A DNA stretch of 64,000 bases, from assembly GCA_041397725.1 (NCBI GenBank), contig JAWKVZ010000002.1:1-64000 (forward strand). The letters are read 5' to 3'. The notes under the pieces were generated by a model. That model saw only the letters and a list, made by a program, of their open reading frames with translations. It did not search any database and was not told where the DNA came from. This document shows positions 8,630-17,186 of the stretch, piece after piece. The position numbers were made by a program, and so were the translations under genes. Position 1 is the first letter of the stretch, and each line of letters starts with the position of its first letter. This DNA comes from JAGRKR01 sp041397725 (GTDB lineage: Bacteria; Pseudomonadota; Alphaproteobacteria; Rhizobiales; Hyphomicrobiaceae).

Positions 8630-10195
8630 ATGCTGCCGATCGAGGCTCTCTACCGGGCCGCTCGTGCCTGGCCTGCCCGTTTGGCCGTCGAGGGCGGCGG
8701 GGTCGCCATCACCTATCGTGAGCTCGTCGAACAGGTGGATGCGCTGGCGGCGGGACTGCAGGCGCTCGACCCGGCCCCGCAATCGCGCGTCGGTATCTGC
8801 GCCTGGAATACGGTGGAGCACCTGCTGGCGCTGCTCGCCACCTTTGCAGCTGGCAAGGTGTGGGTGCCGCTCAATCCGCGTAACGGCCCGGCCGAACTGG
8901 CGGCGATGTCGGGGCTGACGCAACCGTCGATCATCGTCATGGATGCAGCCTGCCGCACCGCCATGGACCCGGGGGCGGCCACCGTCGTCATCGCCAGGCC
9001 GGGGGAAGCGGCAGGGGAAGAGCCGTCCGTCGCCTCTCTGATCGCCGCCAAGGCCGGCCGGACGCCGCTCCGGCATCACCTGACGCTCGACCAGCTTGCC
9101 GCCGTCAAGTTCACGGGCGGCTCGACCGGCCGGCCCAAGGGCGTCATGCAGTCGCTGCGGTGCTGGAACACGGCACTCATCGCGCTCCGCGAGGGCTTCG
9201 GCTTCGATGCCGACGATCGTTACCTGTGCGCTGCCCCGATCACCCACGGTACGGGCGCGCTCATTCTGCCGGTGCTGAGCCGGGGCGGGTGTCTGGTGAT
9301 GCTGGACAAGGCGCGGCCCGAGACGATCCTGGAGGCGTTCGAGCGCGACAGGATCACCACGACCTATCTCACTCCGACGATGATCTACATGATGCTGGAG
9401 CAGCCGGATGTGGCGGAGCGCAGCTATCCGCACCTCAAGCACCTCGTCTACTCCGGCGCGCCGATGCGACCTGAGCAGATCCGCGTGGCGCAGCGCGTCT
9501 TCAACAACGCGGTGGAGACGGCGTATGGTCAGGTCGAGGCGCCGCAGATCGTAACCTGCCTCAGGGCCGATGAGCTCCTGCAGGAGCGTTACCTCGGCTC
9601 GGTCGGACGCGCCGCGCCCCTCGTCGGGCTCGCCATCCGCGGCAGCGACGGCAGCCTGCTGCCGCCCGGCCAGACGGGCGAGATCGTGGTCAGCGGCGAT
9701 CTCGTGATGAACGGCTATCTCGACAATCCCGCGGCGACGGCCGAGACGATCGTCGACGGCTGGCTCCGGACAGGGGATCTCGGCTGGCTCGACGAGGACG
9801 GCTATCTGTTCGTCAGCGGCCGCAGCAAGGAAATGATCATCACGGGCGGCTTCAACGTCTTTCCGGCCGAGGTGGAGGCGGCGCTCGGTCGCCACCCCGC
9901 GGTCAAGGACTGCATCGTCTTCGGCGTGGACGACCCGAAGTGGGGGGAGGCCGTATCGGCCGCCGTCGAGCTGAAGGACGGCAAGTCGGCGAGCGAGGCG
10001 GACCTGGTCGCCTTCGTCAAGTCCGAGTTGGACAGCGTCAAGGCGCCGAAGCGCATTCATATCGTCAGCGAGCTGCCGCGCAGCGCCGTCGGCAAGGTGC
10101 TCCGCCGCGAGGCGCGCGACCTCATCCAGGCCGGCCGCGGGACGCCGTCCGGCTCCACCCTCTCCTCACCCTCGAAGAATACGGGAATGACATGA
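8630..10195 (+). CDS. Class I AMP-forming acyl-CoA synthetase
   Basis: 521 aa ANL-superfamily enzyme. Motifs in order: FTGGSTGRPKG at 161-171 (phosphate loop), AYGQVE at 298-303, RTGDLGWLDEDGYLFVSGRSKEM around 380-402 (adenylate-binding Asp and hinge), and GKVLRRE at 488-494 with the catalytic lysine 489. It activates a carboxylic acid to the CoA thioester through an acyl-AMP. It lies directly after the TRAP genes and overlaps the OYE gene by 4 bp (ATGA), indicating coupled translation. Substrate unknown; a medium-chain or aromatic acid is typical of this group. Confidence 0.9.
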   Translation: MLPIEALYRAARAWPARLAVEGGGVAITYRELVEQVDALAAGLQALDPAPQSRVGICAWNTVEHLLALLATFAAGKVWVPLNPRNGPAELAAMSGLTQPSIIVMDAACRTAMDPGAATVVIARPGEAAGEEPSVASLIAAKAGRTPLRHHLTLDQLAAVKFTGGSTGRPKGVMQSLRCWNTALIALREGFGFDADDRYLCAAPITHGTGALILPVLSRGGCLVMLDKARPETILEAFERDRITTTYLTPTMIYMMLEQPDVAERSYPHLKHLVYSGAPMRPEQIRVAQRVFNNAVETAYGQVEAPQIVTCLRADELLQERYLGSVGRAAPLVGLAIRGSDGSLLPPGQTGEIVVSGDLVMNGYLDNPAATAETIVDGWLRTGDLGWLDEDGYLFVSGRSKEMIITGGFNVFPAEVEAALGRHPAVKDCIVFGVDDPKWGEAVSAAVELKDGKSASEADLVAFVKSELDSVKAPKRIHIVSELPRSAVGKVLRREARDLIQAGRGTPSGSTLSSPSKNTGMT

Positions 10196-11304
10196 CCTCA
10201 CGTCTCTTCTCCCCCATCCGTCTTCGCCATCTCGAGCTGACCAACCGGCTCGTGGTGGCGCCGATGTGCCAGTACAGCGCGCTCGACGGCTGCGTCTCCG
10301 ACTGGCACACCATCCATCTCGGCACCATGGCCATGTCGGGCGCCGGCCTGCTGATCGTCGAGGCGACCGGAGTGGAGCCGGAGGGCCGCATCTCGCCAGG
10401 CTGCCCGGGTCTCTACAGCGACGATAACGAGCTGGCCTGGAAGCGCGTAGTTGACGTCTGTCGGCGCTATGGCTCGGCCAAGATCGGCATCCAGCTCGCC
10501 CACGCCGGCCGCAAGGGCTCGGCGAGCCGGCCCTGGGAGGGCGGCGGCTCGATCCCTGTCGGGCAGCCGGGCGCCTGGCAGACCCGCAGTGCTTCGCCCG
10601 AGCCCTTCGCTCCCGGCTGGCAGGTGCCGAGCTCCATGAGCGTCGATGATCTGGCTGCCCTCAAGGCGCGGTTCGTGGAGGCCACCGTGCGCGCCGACCG
10701 CGTGGGCTTCGATCTCGTGGAGCTGCACAGCGCCCACGGCTATCTGATGCATCAGTTCCTCTCGCCGCTCTCCAATACGCGCAACGACGACTACGGCGGC
10801 AGCCTCGAGAATCGCATGCGCTTCCCGCTCGAGGTCTTCGAGGCCCTGCGCAAGGTGTGGCCAGCGAGCAAGCCGCTCGGCGTGCGCATCTCGGCGAGCG
10901 ACTGGGTGGAGGGCGGCTGGGATCTCGAGCAGTCGATCACCTTTGCCAAGGCACTCGAGATGCACGGCTGCGACTTCATCGATGTTTCCAGCGGCGGCAA
11001 CGTGCACGACGCCAAGATTCCGATGGGGCCCAAGTACCAGGTGCCGTTCGCGGCGGCGATCCGCAAGGCCGTGCGCATGCCGGTGATGACCGTCGGGCTG
11101 ATCGTCGAGCCGGAGGAAGCCGAGGAGATCCTGGTTTCCGGAGAGGCCGACATGGTCGCACTGGCGCGCGGCTTCCTCGACGATCCCCGCTGGGGGTGGC
11201 ATGCTGCCTACCGTCTCGGCGGCACCGCGCAGATCCCGCCGCAGTATGCCCGCGCAGGCGCCGAGCTGTGGCGGCCGGCTGCCCGCTACAAGGCCAAATC
11301 CTGA
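10192..11304 (+). CDS. Old yellow enzyme-type NADH:flavin oxidoreductase (YqjM-like)
   Basis: 370 aa FMN-dependent TIM barrel. PMCQYS places a cysteine at residue 26, characteristic of the thermophilic-like/YqjM class. Also visible are IQLAHAGRKGS, the HSAHGYLMHQFLSPLSN stretch with substrate-binding His/His/Tyr, and ARGFLDDPRW near the C-terminus. Members reduce activated alkenes such as alpha,beta-unsaturated carbonyls with NAD(P)H. The start overlaps the acyl-CoA synthetase stop (ATGA). It plausibly reduces an unsaturated CoA-ester or ketone intermediate in the TRAP operon pathway (inference). Confidence 0.9.
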   Translation: MTSRLFSPIRLRHLELTNRLVVAPMCQYSALDGCVSDWHTIHLGTMAMSGAGLLIVEATGVEPEGRISPGCPGLYSDDNELAWKRVVDVCRRYGSAKIGIQLAHAGRKGSASRPWEGGGSIPVGQPGAWQTRSASPEPFAPGWQVPSSMSVDDLAALKARFVEATVRADRVGFDLVELHSAHGYLMHQFLSPLSNTRNDDYGGSLENRMRFPLEVFEALRKVWPASKPLGVRISASDWVEGGWDLEQSITFAKALEMHGCDFIDVSSGGNVHDAKIPMGPKYQVPFAAAIRKAVRMPVMTVGLIVEPEEAEEILVSGEADMVALARGFLDDPRWGWHAAYRLGGTAQIPPQYARAGAELWRPAARYKAKS

Positions 11305-11368
11305 GGCGCAAAGGACCGCATCGCTCGCCGTGCACCGGCGCCGTGACATCTGGAGAACGCGATAGAGC

Positions 11369-13549
11369 ATGAGCACGTTCACGCCGCTCAAGACCGATAC
11401 CGCATGGTTCCGCCTCGACGTCGACGACGGCGACTGGCGCAACGAGGACCCAATCCTCCTGGCCCGCCTGCTGGAGCAGGTGTTCCTCGTCAGGCGCTTC
11501 GAGGAGAAGCTCATCGAGTTGCTCGGCGAGGGCTTGGTGCACGGCCCCGTGCACACCAGCATGGGGCAGGAGGGCGGCGCGGTCGGCGCCATGTCGGTGC
11601 TCGACTCGGCCGACAAGATCAACGGCACGCACCGCATGCACCATCAGTTCCTGGCCAAGGCGCTGAACCACAAGACGCTGGCGGGCTACGATCCGCGCCA
11701 GGCCGAGTTCGCCGAGGCGATGCAGGAGGTCGTCAAGCGCACGATGGCCGAGATCCTCGGTCTTTCGCCCGGCTACAACGGCGGGCGCGGCGGCTCCATG
11801 CACTTGAAGTGGGACGAAGCGGGCGTGTTCGGCTCGAATGCCATCGTCGGCGGCAACCCGCCGCATGCAGTCGGGTATGCCTTCGCCGACAAGAAGCTCG
11901 GACGGGATCACATCTCCGTCTGCTTCTTCGGCGATGGCGCCTCGCAGACGGGGGCGGGCTTCGAATCGATGAATCTCGCGGCTCTCTACGACCTGCCGAC
12001 GATCTTCTTCATCGAGAACAATCTCTACGCCGTCTCGACCCACCTCAAGGAGCAGACCCGCGAGACGCGCCTTTCCGGCCGTGGGCTGGGGCTCGGCGTG
12101 CCCGGAATCGAATGCGACGGCATGGATGTCGTCGCCGTGCGCCGGGCGATGCGCTGGGCGGTCGACGAGATCCGCAATCGTCGCGGGCCGGTTGTGATCG
12201 AGGCGCAGACCTATCGCTACCTGCACCAGTCCGGTCCGCTCAAAGGCTCCAACTTCGGCTATCGGTCGCGCGAAGAGGAGGAGACGTGGGCCGGCCGCGA
12301 TCCGTTCCTGACGATGCCCGAGCGGCTCAAGCGGCTCGGCGTCGTCGATCAGGCCGGCGTCGAGCGTCTCGATGCCCGGGCGCGGCGGGCCGTCGATGCG
12401 GCCGCGGGCGCACTGACGGAAATGGAGCCCGGCACCAACAAGCGGCGCATCGTGCCGGCGCTCTGGCCCGACCCGGCCACCGTCGAGCATGGTATCCGCG
12501 GCGACTTGCACGAGCTCTCCGGCATGCGCAGCCTCGAGGTGGAGGACGTCGCGCCGGAGCGCATGAAGGAGATCAAGCTGGTCGAGGCCATCCCGATGGC
12601 CATGCTCCACAACATGGAGCGTTACGACGGCATCTATATTCTGGGCGAGGACGTGCACCGGCTGCGTGGCGGAACGGCCGGCGCCACTCGCGGCATTGCC
12701 GAGCGTTTCCCGGACCGGCTGATCGGCACGCCCATCGCGGAGAACGGTTTCACCGGCCTGGCCGTCGGCGCGGCGCTCAATGGTCTGAGGCCCGTCGTCG
12801 AGATCATGTATCCCGATTTCGTGCTCTGCGCGGCCGATCAGCTCTTCAATCAGGCGTCGAAGGTCCGCCACATGTTCGGAGGCGACTTCCCGCTGCCGCT
12901 CGTCGTGCGCAGTCGTGTCGCCGCCGGCACCGGCTACGGCTCGCAGCACTCTATGGACGCCTCCGGGCTTTTTGCGCTCTATCCGGGTTGGCGCATCGTC
13001 GCCGCCTCGACGCCGTTCGACTACATCGGACTGCTCAACGCGGCCGTTCGCTGTGACGACCCGGTGCTCGTCGTCGAGTATCAGTCGCTGTTCCAGACCA
13101 GCGGCCCGGTGCCCGTCGACGACCTCGACTACATCATCCCGTTCGGCAAGGCGAAGGTGCGGCGCAGCGGCTCGGCCTGCACGGCGCTGACCTATGCCCT
13201 GACGGTGCCGATGACGATCGAGGCGGCAGAGGAGACCGGCATCGACGCGGAGGTCATTGACCTGCGCACGCTCGATCCGCTCGGGCTGGACTGGGAGACG
13301 ATCGAGGCGAGCGTCAGGAAGACCGGGCGGCTCGTGATCGTCGAGCAGACCACGCGCGGAACGTCCATCGGCGCGCACATCGCCAAGGCCGCGCAGGAGC
13401 GGCTGTTCGACTGGCTGGATCACGAAATCCTGCACGTCTCGGGCACGCACTCTTCGCCTGTCGTCTCGAAGGTGCTTGAAGAGGCGCAGCTTGCCCGCAA
13501 GACCGATGTCGTCAGGGGGCTGCGCGCGATCATGGGCGAGGCGGTCTGA
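11369..13549 (+). CDS. Fused alpha-beta E1 component of a 2-oxo acid dehydrogenase-like enzyme
   Basis: 726 aa. Residues 1 to about 330 are an E1-alpha domain with the ThDP motif beginning GDG at 188 and ending ENN at 216-218 (FFGDGASQTGAGFES and TIFFIENN). Residues about 385-726 are an E1-beta/transketolase pyrimidine-binding and C-terminal domain (IYILGEDVH, GTPIAENGFTGLAVGAA, VIDLRTLDPL). In most bacteria alpha and beta are separate genes. No E2 acyltransferase or E3 lipoamide dehydrogenase gene occurs in the window. The enzyme may use a remote E2/E3 or act as a stand-alone ThDP enzyme on a 2-oxo acid or acetoin-like compound. Confidence 0.88.
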   Translation: MSTFTPLKTDTAWFRLDVDDGDWRNEDPILLARLLEQVFLVRRFEEKLIELLGEGLVHGPVHTSMGQEGGAVGAMSVLDSADKINGTHRMHHQFLAKALNHKTLAGYDPRQAEFAEAMQEVVKRTMAEILGLSPGYNGGRGGSMHLKWDEAGVFGSNAIVGGNPPHAVGYAFADKKLGRDHISVCFFGDGASQTGAGFESMNLAALYDLPTIFFIENNLYAVSTHLKEQTRETRLSGRGLGLGVPGIECDGMDVVAVRRAMRWAVDEIRNRRGPVVIEAQTYRYLHQSGPLKGSNFGYRSREEEETWAGRDPFLTMPERLKRLGVVDQAGVERLDARARRAVDAAAGALTEMEPGTNKRRIVPALWPDPATVEHGIRGDLHELSGMRSLEVEDVAPERMKEIKLVEAIPMAMLHNMERYDGIYILGEDVHRLRGGTAGATRGIAERFPDRLIGTPIAENGFTGLAVGAALNGLRPVVEIMYPDFVLCAADQLFNQASKVRHMFGGDFPLPLVVRSRVAAGTGYGSQHSMDASGLFALYPGWRIVAASTPFDYIGLLNAAVRCDDPVLVVEYQSLFQTSGPVPVDDLDYIIPFGKAKVRRSGSACTALTYALTVPMTIEAAEETGIDAEVIDLRTLDPLGLDWETIEASVRKTGRLVIVEQTTRGTSIGAHIAKAAQERLFDWLDHEILHVSGTHSSPVVSKVLEEAQLARKTDVVRGLRAIMGEAV

Positions 13550-13571
13550 CCAGAAGGGGCGGAGGTGCGTG

Positions 13572-14048
13572 ATGAGCGAAAAGGACCCGGGCAAGCCTGA
13601 GTTGCGGCTCAAGGATCTCATCGTACGGCCGCATCACACGGCCTTCAGCTGTCGGGATTACGCGGCCGCCCGCGCCTTTTTCGTCGACGCGCTCGGGTTT
13701 CAGGTCCTGGGCGAGTTGGAGGGGCGCAACGAGCCCGAGCTCGGCACCGTCGTCGGCATGCCCGGCGCAGCCTGCCGCTGGGCCATGCTGGAGCTCGGCG
13801 GCTATCACATCGAGCTGTTTGAGTGGACGCACGAGCAGGGCAAGCCGCACGGCAACCGCCAGTCGGCGCTGGGCTACACGCACATCTGCTTCGAGGTGGC
13901 CGACATCCAGGAGGTCTGGCGGCGGGTCACTGCTGCCGGCTTGAAGCCGCTGTCTCCACCGCAACCGCTGCGCGGCGGCGTCTCCTGGCCCATGTATGTC
14001 GAGGGTCCCGAAGGCTGCATCGTCGAGTTTCTGGAGTTGAGATCATGA
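13572..14048 (+). CDS. VOC (glyoxalase/bleomycin resistance) family protein
   Basis: 158 aa vicinal-oxygen-chelate fold with paired beta-alpha-beta-beta-beta modules: HHTAFSCRDYAAARAFFVDALGF at the N-terminus, GGYHIELFEW mid-protein, and GYTHICFEVADI and GCIVEFLEL in the second module. His and Glu residues at the ends of these strands match VOC metal-ligand positions. GGAGGTG precedes the ATG. The stop overlaps the next SDR start (ATGA). VOC enzymes include epimerases, dioxygenases and glyoxalases; here perhaps an epimerase or lyase of the same pathway. Substrate not assignable. Confidence 0.85.
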   Translation: MSEKDPGKPELRLKDLIVRPHHTAFSCRDYAAARAFFVDALGFQVLGELEGRNEPELGTVVGMPGAACRWAMLELGGYHIELFEWTHEQGKPHGNRQSALGYTHICFEVADIQEVWRRVTAAGLKPLSPPQPLRGGVSWPMYVEGPEGCIVEFLELRS

Positions 14049-14824
14049 GCACGCAAGCCGCAGCCGATCCGTTCACGGTCGTTGTCACGGGGGGCGCCAG
14101 CGGCATCGGCCTCGCCTCGGCCCGTCGGGCCATGGCGGCGGGAGGCAGCGTGGCGCTGCTCGATCTCGACGGCGGCCGCGCGGAGGCGGTCGCGCGGGAG
14201 CTCGGAGCCGGCGCTCGCGGCGCGGGCTGCGACGTCACCGACGAGGCGGGGCTGCGCCGGGCCTATCTCGCGGCCATCGAAGGGCTGCCGCCGGTGACTG
14301 GACTGGTCGCTGCCGCAGGCGCGCGCGCGACGCGCGAGCCGATCGAGAGCCAGAAGCTCGAGGACTGGTCGCGGATCATCGATACGCACCTCACCGGCAC
14401 CATGATCGCCTGCCGTGTCGTGGGCGCGGACATGGCGGCGCGCGGCGCCGGCGCCATCGTGACGCTGGCGTCGGTCATCGCTGCACGTCCGGGTCCCGTG
14501 CTGGCCTATGGTGCGGCCAAGGCGGGCATCGTCAATCTCACGCAGTCGCTTGCGGCCCACTGGGGCGCCCGAGGCGTGCGTGTGAATGCCGTTGGCCCCG
14601 GCTGGACCGATACGCCCTTCATCCGCCATTCCGGCCGGGATTTCTCGCCGATCACCGATGCGACACCACTCGGGCGTCTGCTGCGGCCCGAGGAGATCGC
14701 GGAGGTCGTGTGGTTCCTGCTGTCGCCCGCGGCGAGTGCCGTTTCCGGCAGCTTCATTCCTTGCGACGGCGGCTACATGGCAGCCACGGGCTGGCCGGCC
14801 TACGGCGGCTTCCCCAAGGCCTGA
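14045..14824 (+). CDS. SDR family oxidoreductase
   Basis: 259 aa. TGGASGIG cofactor loop around residue 15, DVTDEAG acidic-adenine position, AAAGAR in place of NNAG, a serine in TLASVIAAR, and YGAAK active site. C-terminal CDGGYMA matches FabG-like SDRs. Coupled to the VOC gene by ATGA overlap and followed 12 bp later by the YihU-like dehydrogenase, so very likely cotranscribed. Probably oxidises or reduces a hydroxy/keto intermediate. Confidence 0.87.
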   Translation: MSTQAAADPFTVVVTGGASGIGLASARRAMAAGGSVALLDLDGGRAEAVARELGAGARGAGCDVTDEAGLRRAYLAAIEGLPPVTGLVAAAGARATREPIESQKLEDWSRIIDTHLTGTMIACRVVGADMAARGAGAIVTLASVIAARPGPVLAYGAAKAGIVNLTQSLAAHWGARGVRVNAVGPGWTDTPFIRHSGRDFSPITDATPLGRLLRPEEIAEVVWFLLSPAASAVSGSFIPCDGGYMAATGWPAYGGFPKA

Positions 14825-14836
14825 GAGGATTGCGAC

Positions 14837-15724
14837 ATGGCAGAGATCGCCTTCATCGGCCTCGGCGTCATGGGGGGTGCGATGGCGCGCCACCTCGTCG
14901 ACAAGGGGCATGACGTGGCCGTGTACGACATTGCGCCGGGCGCGCGTGACGGTTTCCGCAATCTGAAGTGCCGCGTCGCAGAGAGCCCCGCCGATGCCGC
15001 CGCCGGCGCCAGGGTGCTGATGACCATGCTGCCGGAAGGCGCACACGTCAGGTCCGTCCTCTTCGGTGAGAACGGCGCCGCCAGGACACTGGCCGCCAAC
15101 GCCCTCGTCATCGAGATGAGCACGATCGATGCCTTGACGAGCCTCGCCATCGCGGCCGATCTGGCGGCCATGGGGCTGCGCATGATCGACGCGCCGGTCG
15201 GCCGCACGCCGGAGCATGCGCGGGCCGGCAAGCTTCTGGTCATGGCGGGCGGATCGGATGCCGACCTCGCCGAGGCCAGGCCTCTGTTCGCGTGTTTCGC
15301 CGACGAGATCGTGCACATCGGTCCGCTCGGGCACGGTATCAAGATGAAGCTCGTGAACAACTACATGTCCATGGTCGGCATGGTCATGACGGCCGAGGCG
15401 CTGACGCTGGCGCGCAAGGTCGGGCTCGATCGCGATACCGCCGTCAAGGTCATCCAGGGAACGGTCGCCGGTCGCGGGCAGATCAACACCAATTTCCCCA
15501 ACAAGGTGCTCAAGGGCGACATCACGCCGGACTTTCCCTTGCGCATGGGGCTCAAGGACCTTTCCCTGGCGCTGGCACTCGGGGCCTCGGCCGGCTCGCC
15601 GCTGCCGCTGGGATCTGCCGCGCGCGAGCTCTATGCGCTCGCCCGCTCGTGGGGGCGCTCTGAGCAGGACTGCACCGCGATGCTCCTCCTCATCGAGGAC
15701 ATCGCGCGCTGCGGCGGCGAATAA
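14837..15724 (+). CDS. Beta-hydroxyacid dehydrogenase, YihU (sulfolactaldehyde reductase)-like
   Basis: 295 aa. Rossmann motif IGLGVMGGAM at 7-16, then the substrate segment. Most family members (HIBADH, GarR) carry a conserved SGG after DxPV; here it is DAPVGRT with Arg123. The catalytic region GIKMKLVNNYMS gives Lys171, Asn174 and Ser178. As I recall it, E. coli YihU has the same residues at the same numbers, and Arg123, Asn174 and Ser178 hold the sulfonate of sulfolactaldehyde. The C-terminal PNKVLKGD and LPLGSAARELYALAR also resemble YihU. It is last in the plus-strand catabolic series. A sulfonated or similarly anionic aldehyde/alcohol is the best guess, from residues only. Confidence 0.85.
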   Translation: MAEIAFIGLGVMGGAMARHLVDKGHDVAVYDIAPGARDGFRNLKCRVAESPADAAAGARVLMTMLPEGAHVRSVLFGENGAARTLAANALVIEMSTIDALTSLAIAADLAAMGLRMIDAPVGRTPEHARAGKLLVMAGGSDADLAEARPLFACFADEIVHIGPLGHGIKMKLVNNYMSMVGMVMTAEALTLARKVGLDRDTAVKVIQGTVAGRGQINTNFPNKVLKGDITPDFPLRMGLKDLSLALALGASAGSPLPLGSAARELYALARSWGRSEQDCTAMLLLIEDIARCGGE

Positions 15725-15802
15725 CACTGGATCGGGCCGGGACGCGGCATTGACTTCCTGCGGCGTGGGTGGGCAAGCTCCCTGCCGCTGCGGGAGAGGG
15801 GC

Positions 15803-17179
15803 ATGCTTTTTCATTCCCAGTTTTTCATACTGGTGTTCTTGCCGATCGTGCTCGTGGCGTTCTACGCGGCGGCGCGCCGGCCCGTGCTCCGGGAATGGGT
15901 TCTGCTCGCGGCTTCCCTCGTCTTCTATGCGTGGTGGGACCCGCGCTTCCTGCCGCTGCTGATCGGCCAGACCATCGCCACCTGGGCCGCCGCCGAGATG
16001 TACTGGCGGACGCGCGTTCGCTGGTGGCTCAGGATCGGCATCGCGCTCAATCTCGCCTCGCTGCTGTTCTTCAAGTACACGGCCTTCCTGGCCGGTTCTC
16101 TGGTGGCGCTGAGCGGCGTCGCCCTGCCGCCGATCTCCATCGTGCTGCCGATCGGCATCAGCTTCTTCACGTTCCAGCTGGTGTCCTACCTGATCGATCT
16201 CGGGCGCGGCGCTGATCAGCACTATCCCTGGCGGCGGGTCTGCCTGTTCATCTCGCTCTTTCCGCATCTGGTGGCAGGACCCATCGTACGCCACAACGAG
16301 ATCATGCCGCAGCTCGATGCCGATCCTCTGCGCCCTGGTCTTGCCGAGCGGTTCGCCAAAGGCCTGGCCTTCTTCGCCGTGGGCTGCGCCAAGAAGGTGT
16401 TTCTCGCCGACCCTCTGGCGCGCAGTGCCGATCCGATCTTCCTCTCGGCGACGACCTCGATCCCGACTCTGCTCGACGCCTGGCACGGCGCGCTCGCCTT
16501 CTCGTTCCAGCTCCTGCTGGATTTCTCGGCCTATACCGAGATGGCCATCGGCCTCGGCCTCATGCTCGGCGTGCGCTTCCCCGACAATTTCGACGTACCC
16601 TACCGGGCAGCGGACCTGCGCGATTTCTGGCGACGCTGGCACATGACGCTGTCGCGCTATCTGCGGGACTATCTCTACATCCCGCTCGGCGGCAGCCGCG
16701 CCGGCTGGGGGCGGTACGTCCTGGCCTCTCTCGTCACCATGGGCCTCTGCGGCCTCTGGCACGGCGCCGGCTGGACCTTCGTCGTCTGGGGCCTCATGCA
16801 CGGCGTCGGTCTGATCGTCTGCCGCGCCTGGCAGGACTGGGGGCGGCCGCTGCCGTGGCTGGTCGGCTGGGCGCTCACCATGCTGTTCGTGCTCGTGGGC
16901 TGGGTGCTGTTCCGGGCTGTCGATTTCGCAGCCGCGGGACGCATGCTCGCGGGCCTCGTCGGGCTCGGCGGCTTCGGCGCGCCGCTCGTCCCCCTCAAGC
17001 CGGTGCTGGCCGTGGCGGCGGTCGTCTGCGTGCTCGGCCCGTCCACCAAACAGGTGGTCGAGGGCGGCTACCTGAAGCCGTGGGCGCTGCATGGCGCGGC
17101 GGTCGCTGCGGCCTTGGCCGCCGCCATTCTCGCCGTCGGCGTCGGCCAGCCGAATACCTTCATTTATTTCCAGTTCTGA
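15803..17179 (+). CDS. MBOAT family O-acyltransferase (AlgI-like)
   Basis: 458 aa polytopic membrane protein with about 10-12 hydrophobic segments. MBOAT landmarks: FFKYTAF at about 89-95, LPIGISFFTFQ near 115-125, SLFPHLVAGPIVR near 151-163, DFWRRWHMTLSRYLRDYLYIPLGG around 274-297, and the invariant active-site His320 in LWHGAGWTFVVWGLMHG. It ends FIYFQF, as in AlgI/DltB relatives. The family moves an acetyl group across the membrane for O-acetylation of a cell-surface polymer. The SGNH partner follows 7 bp downstream. No polysaccharide biosynthesis genes are adjacent, so the acceptor is unknown. Confidence 0.92.
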   Translation: MLFHSQFFILVFLPIVLVAFYAAARRPVLREWVLLAASLVFYAWWDPRFLPLLIGQTIATWAAAEMYWRTRVRWWLRIGIALNLASLLFFKYTAFLAGSLVALSGVALPPISIVLPIGISFFTFQLVSYLIDLGRGADQHYPWRRVCLFISLFPHLVAGPIVRHNEIMPQLDADPLRPGLAERFAKGLAFFAVGCAKKVFLADPLARSADPIFLSATTSIPTLLDAWHGALAFSFQLLLDFSAYTEMAIGLGLMLGVRFPDNFDVPYRAADLRDFWRRWHMTLSRYLRDYLYIPLGGSRAGWGRYVLASLVTMGLCGLWHGAGWTFVVWGLMHGVGLIVCRAWQDWGRPLPWLVGWALTMLFVLVGWVLFRAVDFAAAGRMLAGLVGLGGFGAPLVPLKPVLAVAAVVCVLGPSTKQVVEGGYLKPWALHGAAVAAALAAAILAVGVGQPNTFIYFQF

Positions 17180-17186
17180 GGGCGAG

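Noticed and set aside
10976..13621. Minus-strand open frame of about 880 codons opposite the fused E1 gene
   Set aside because: No domain; shadow of the E1 coding sequence.
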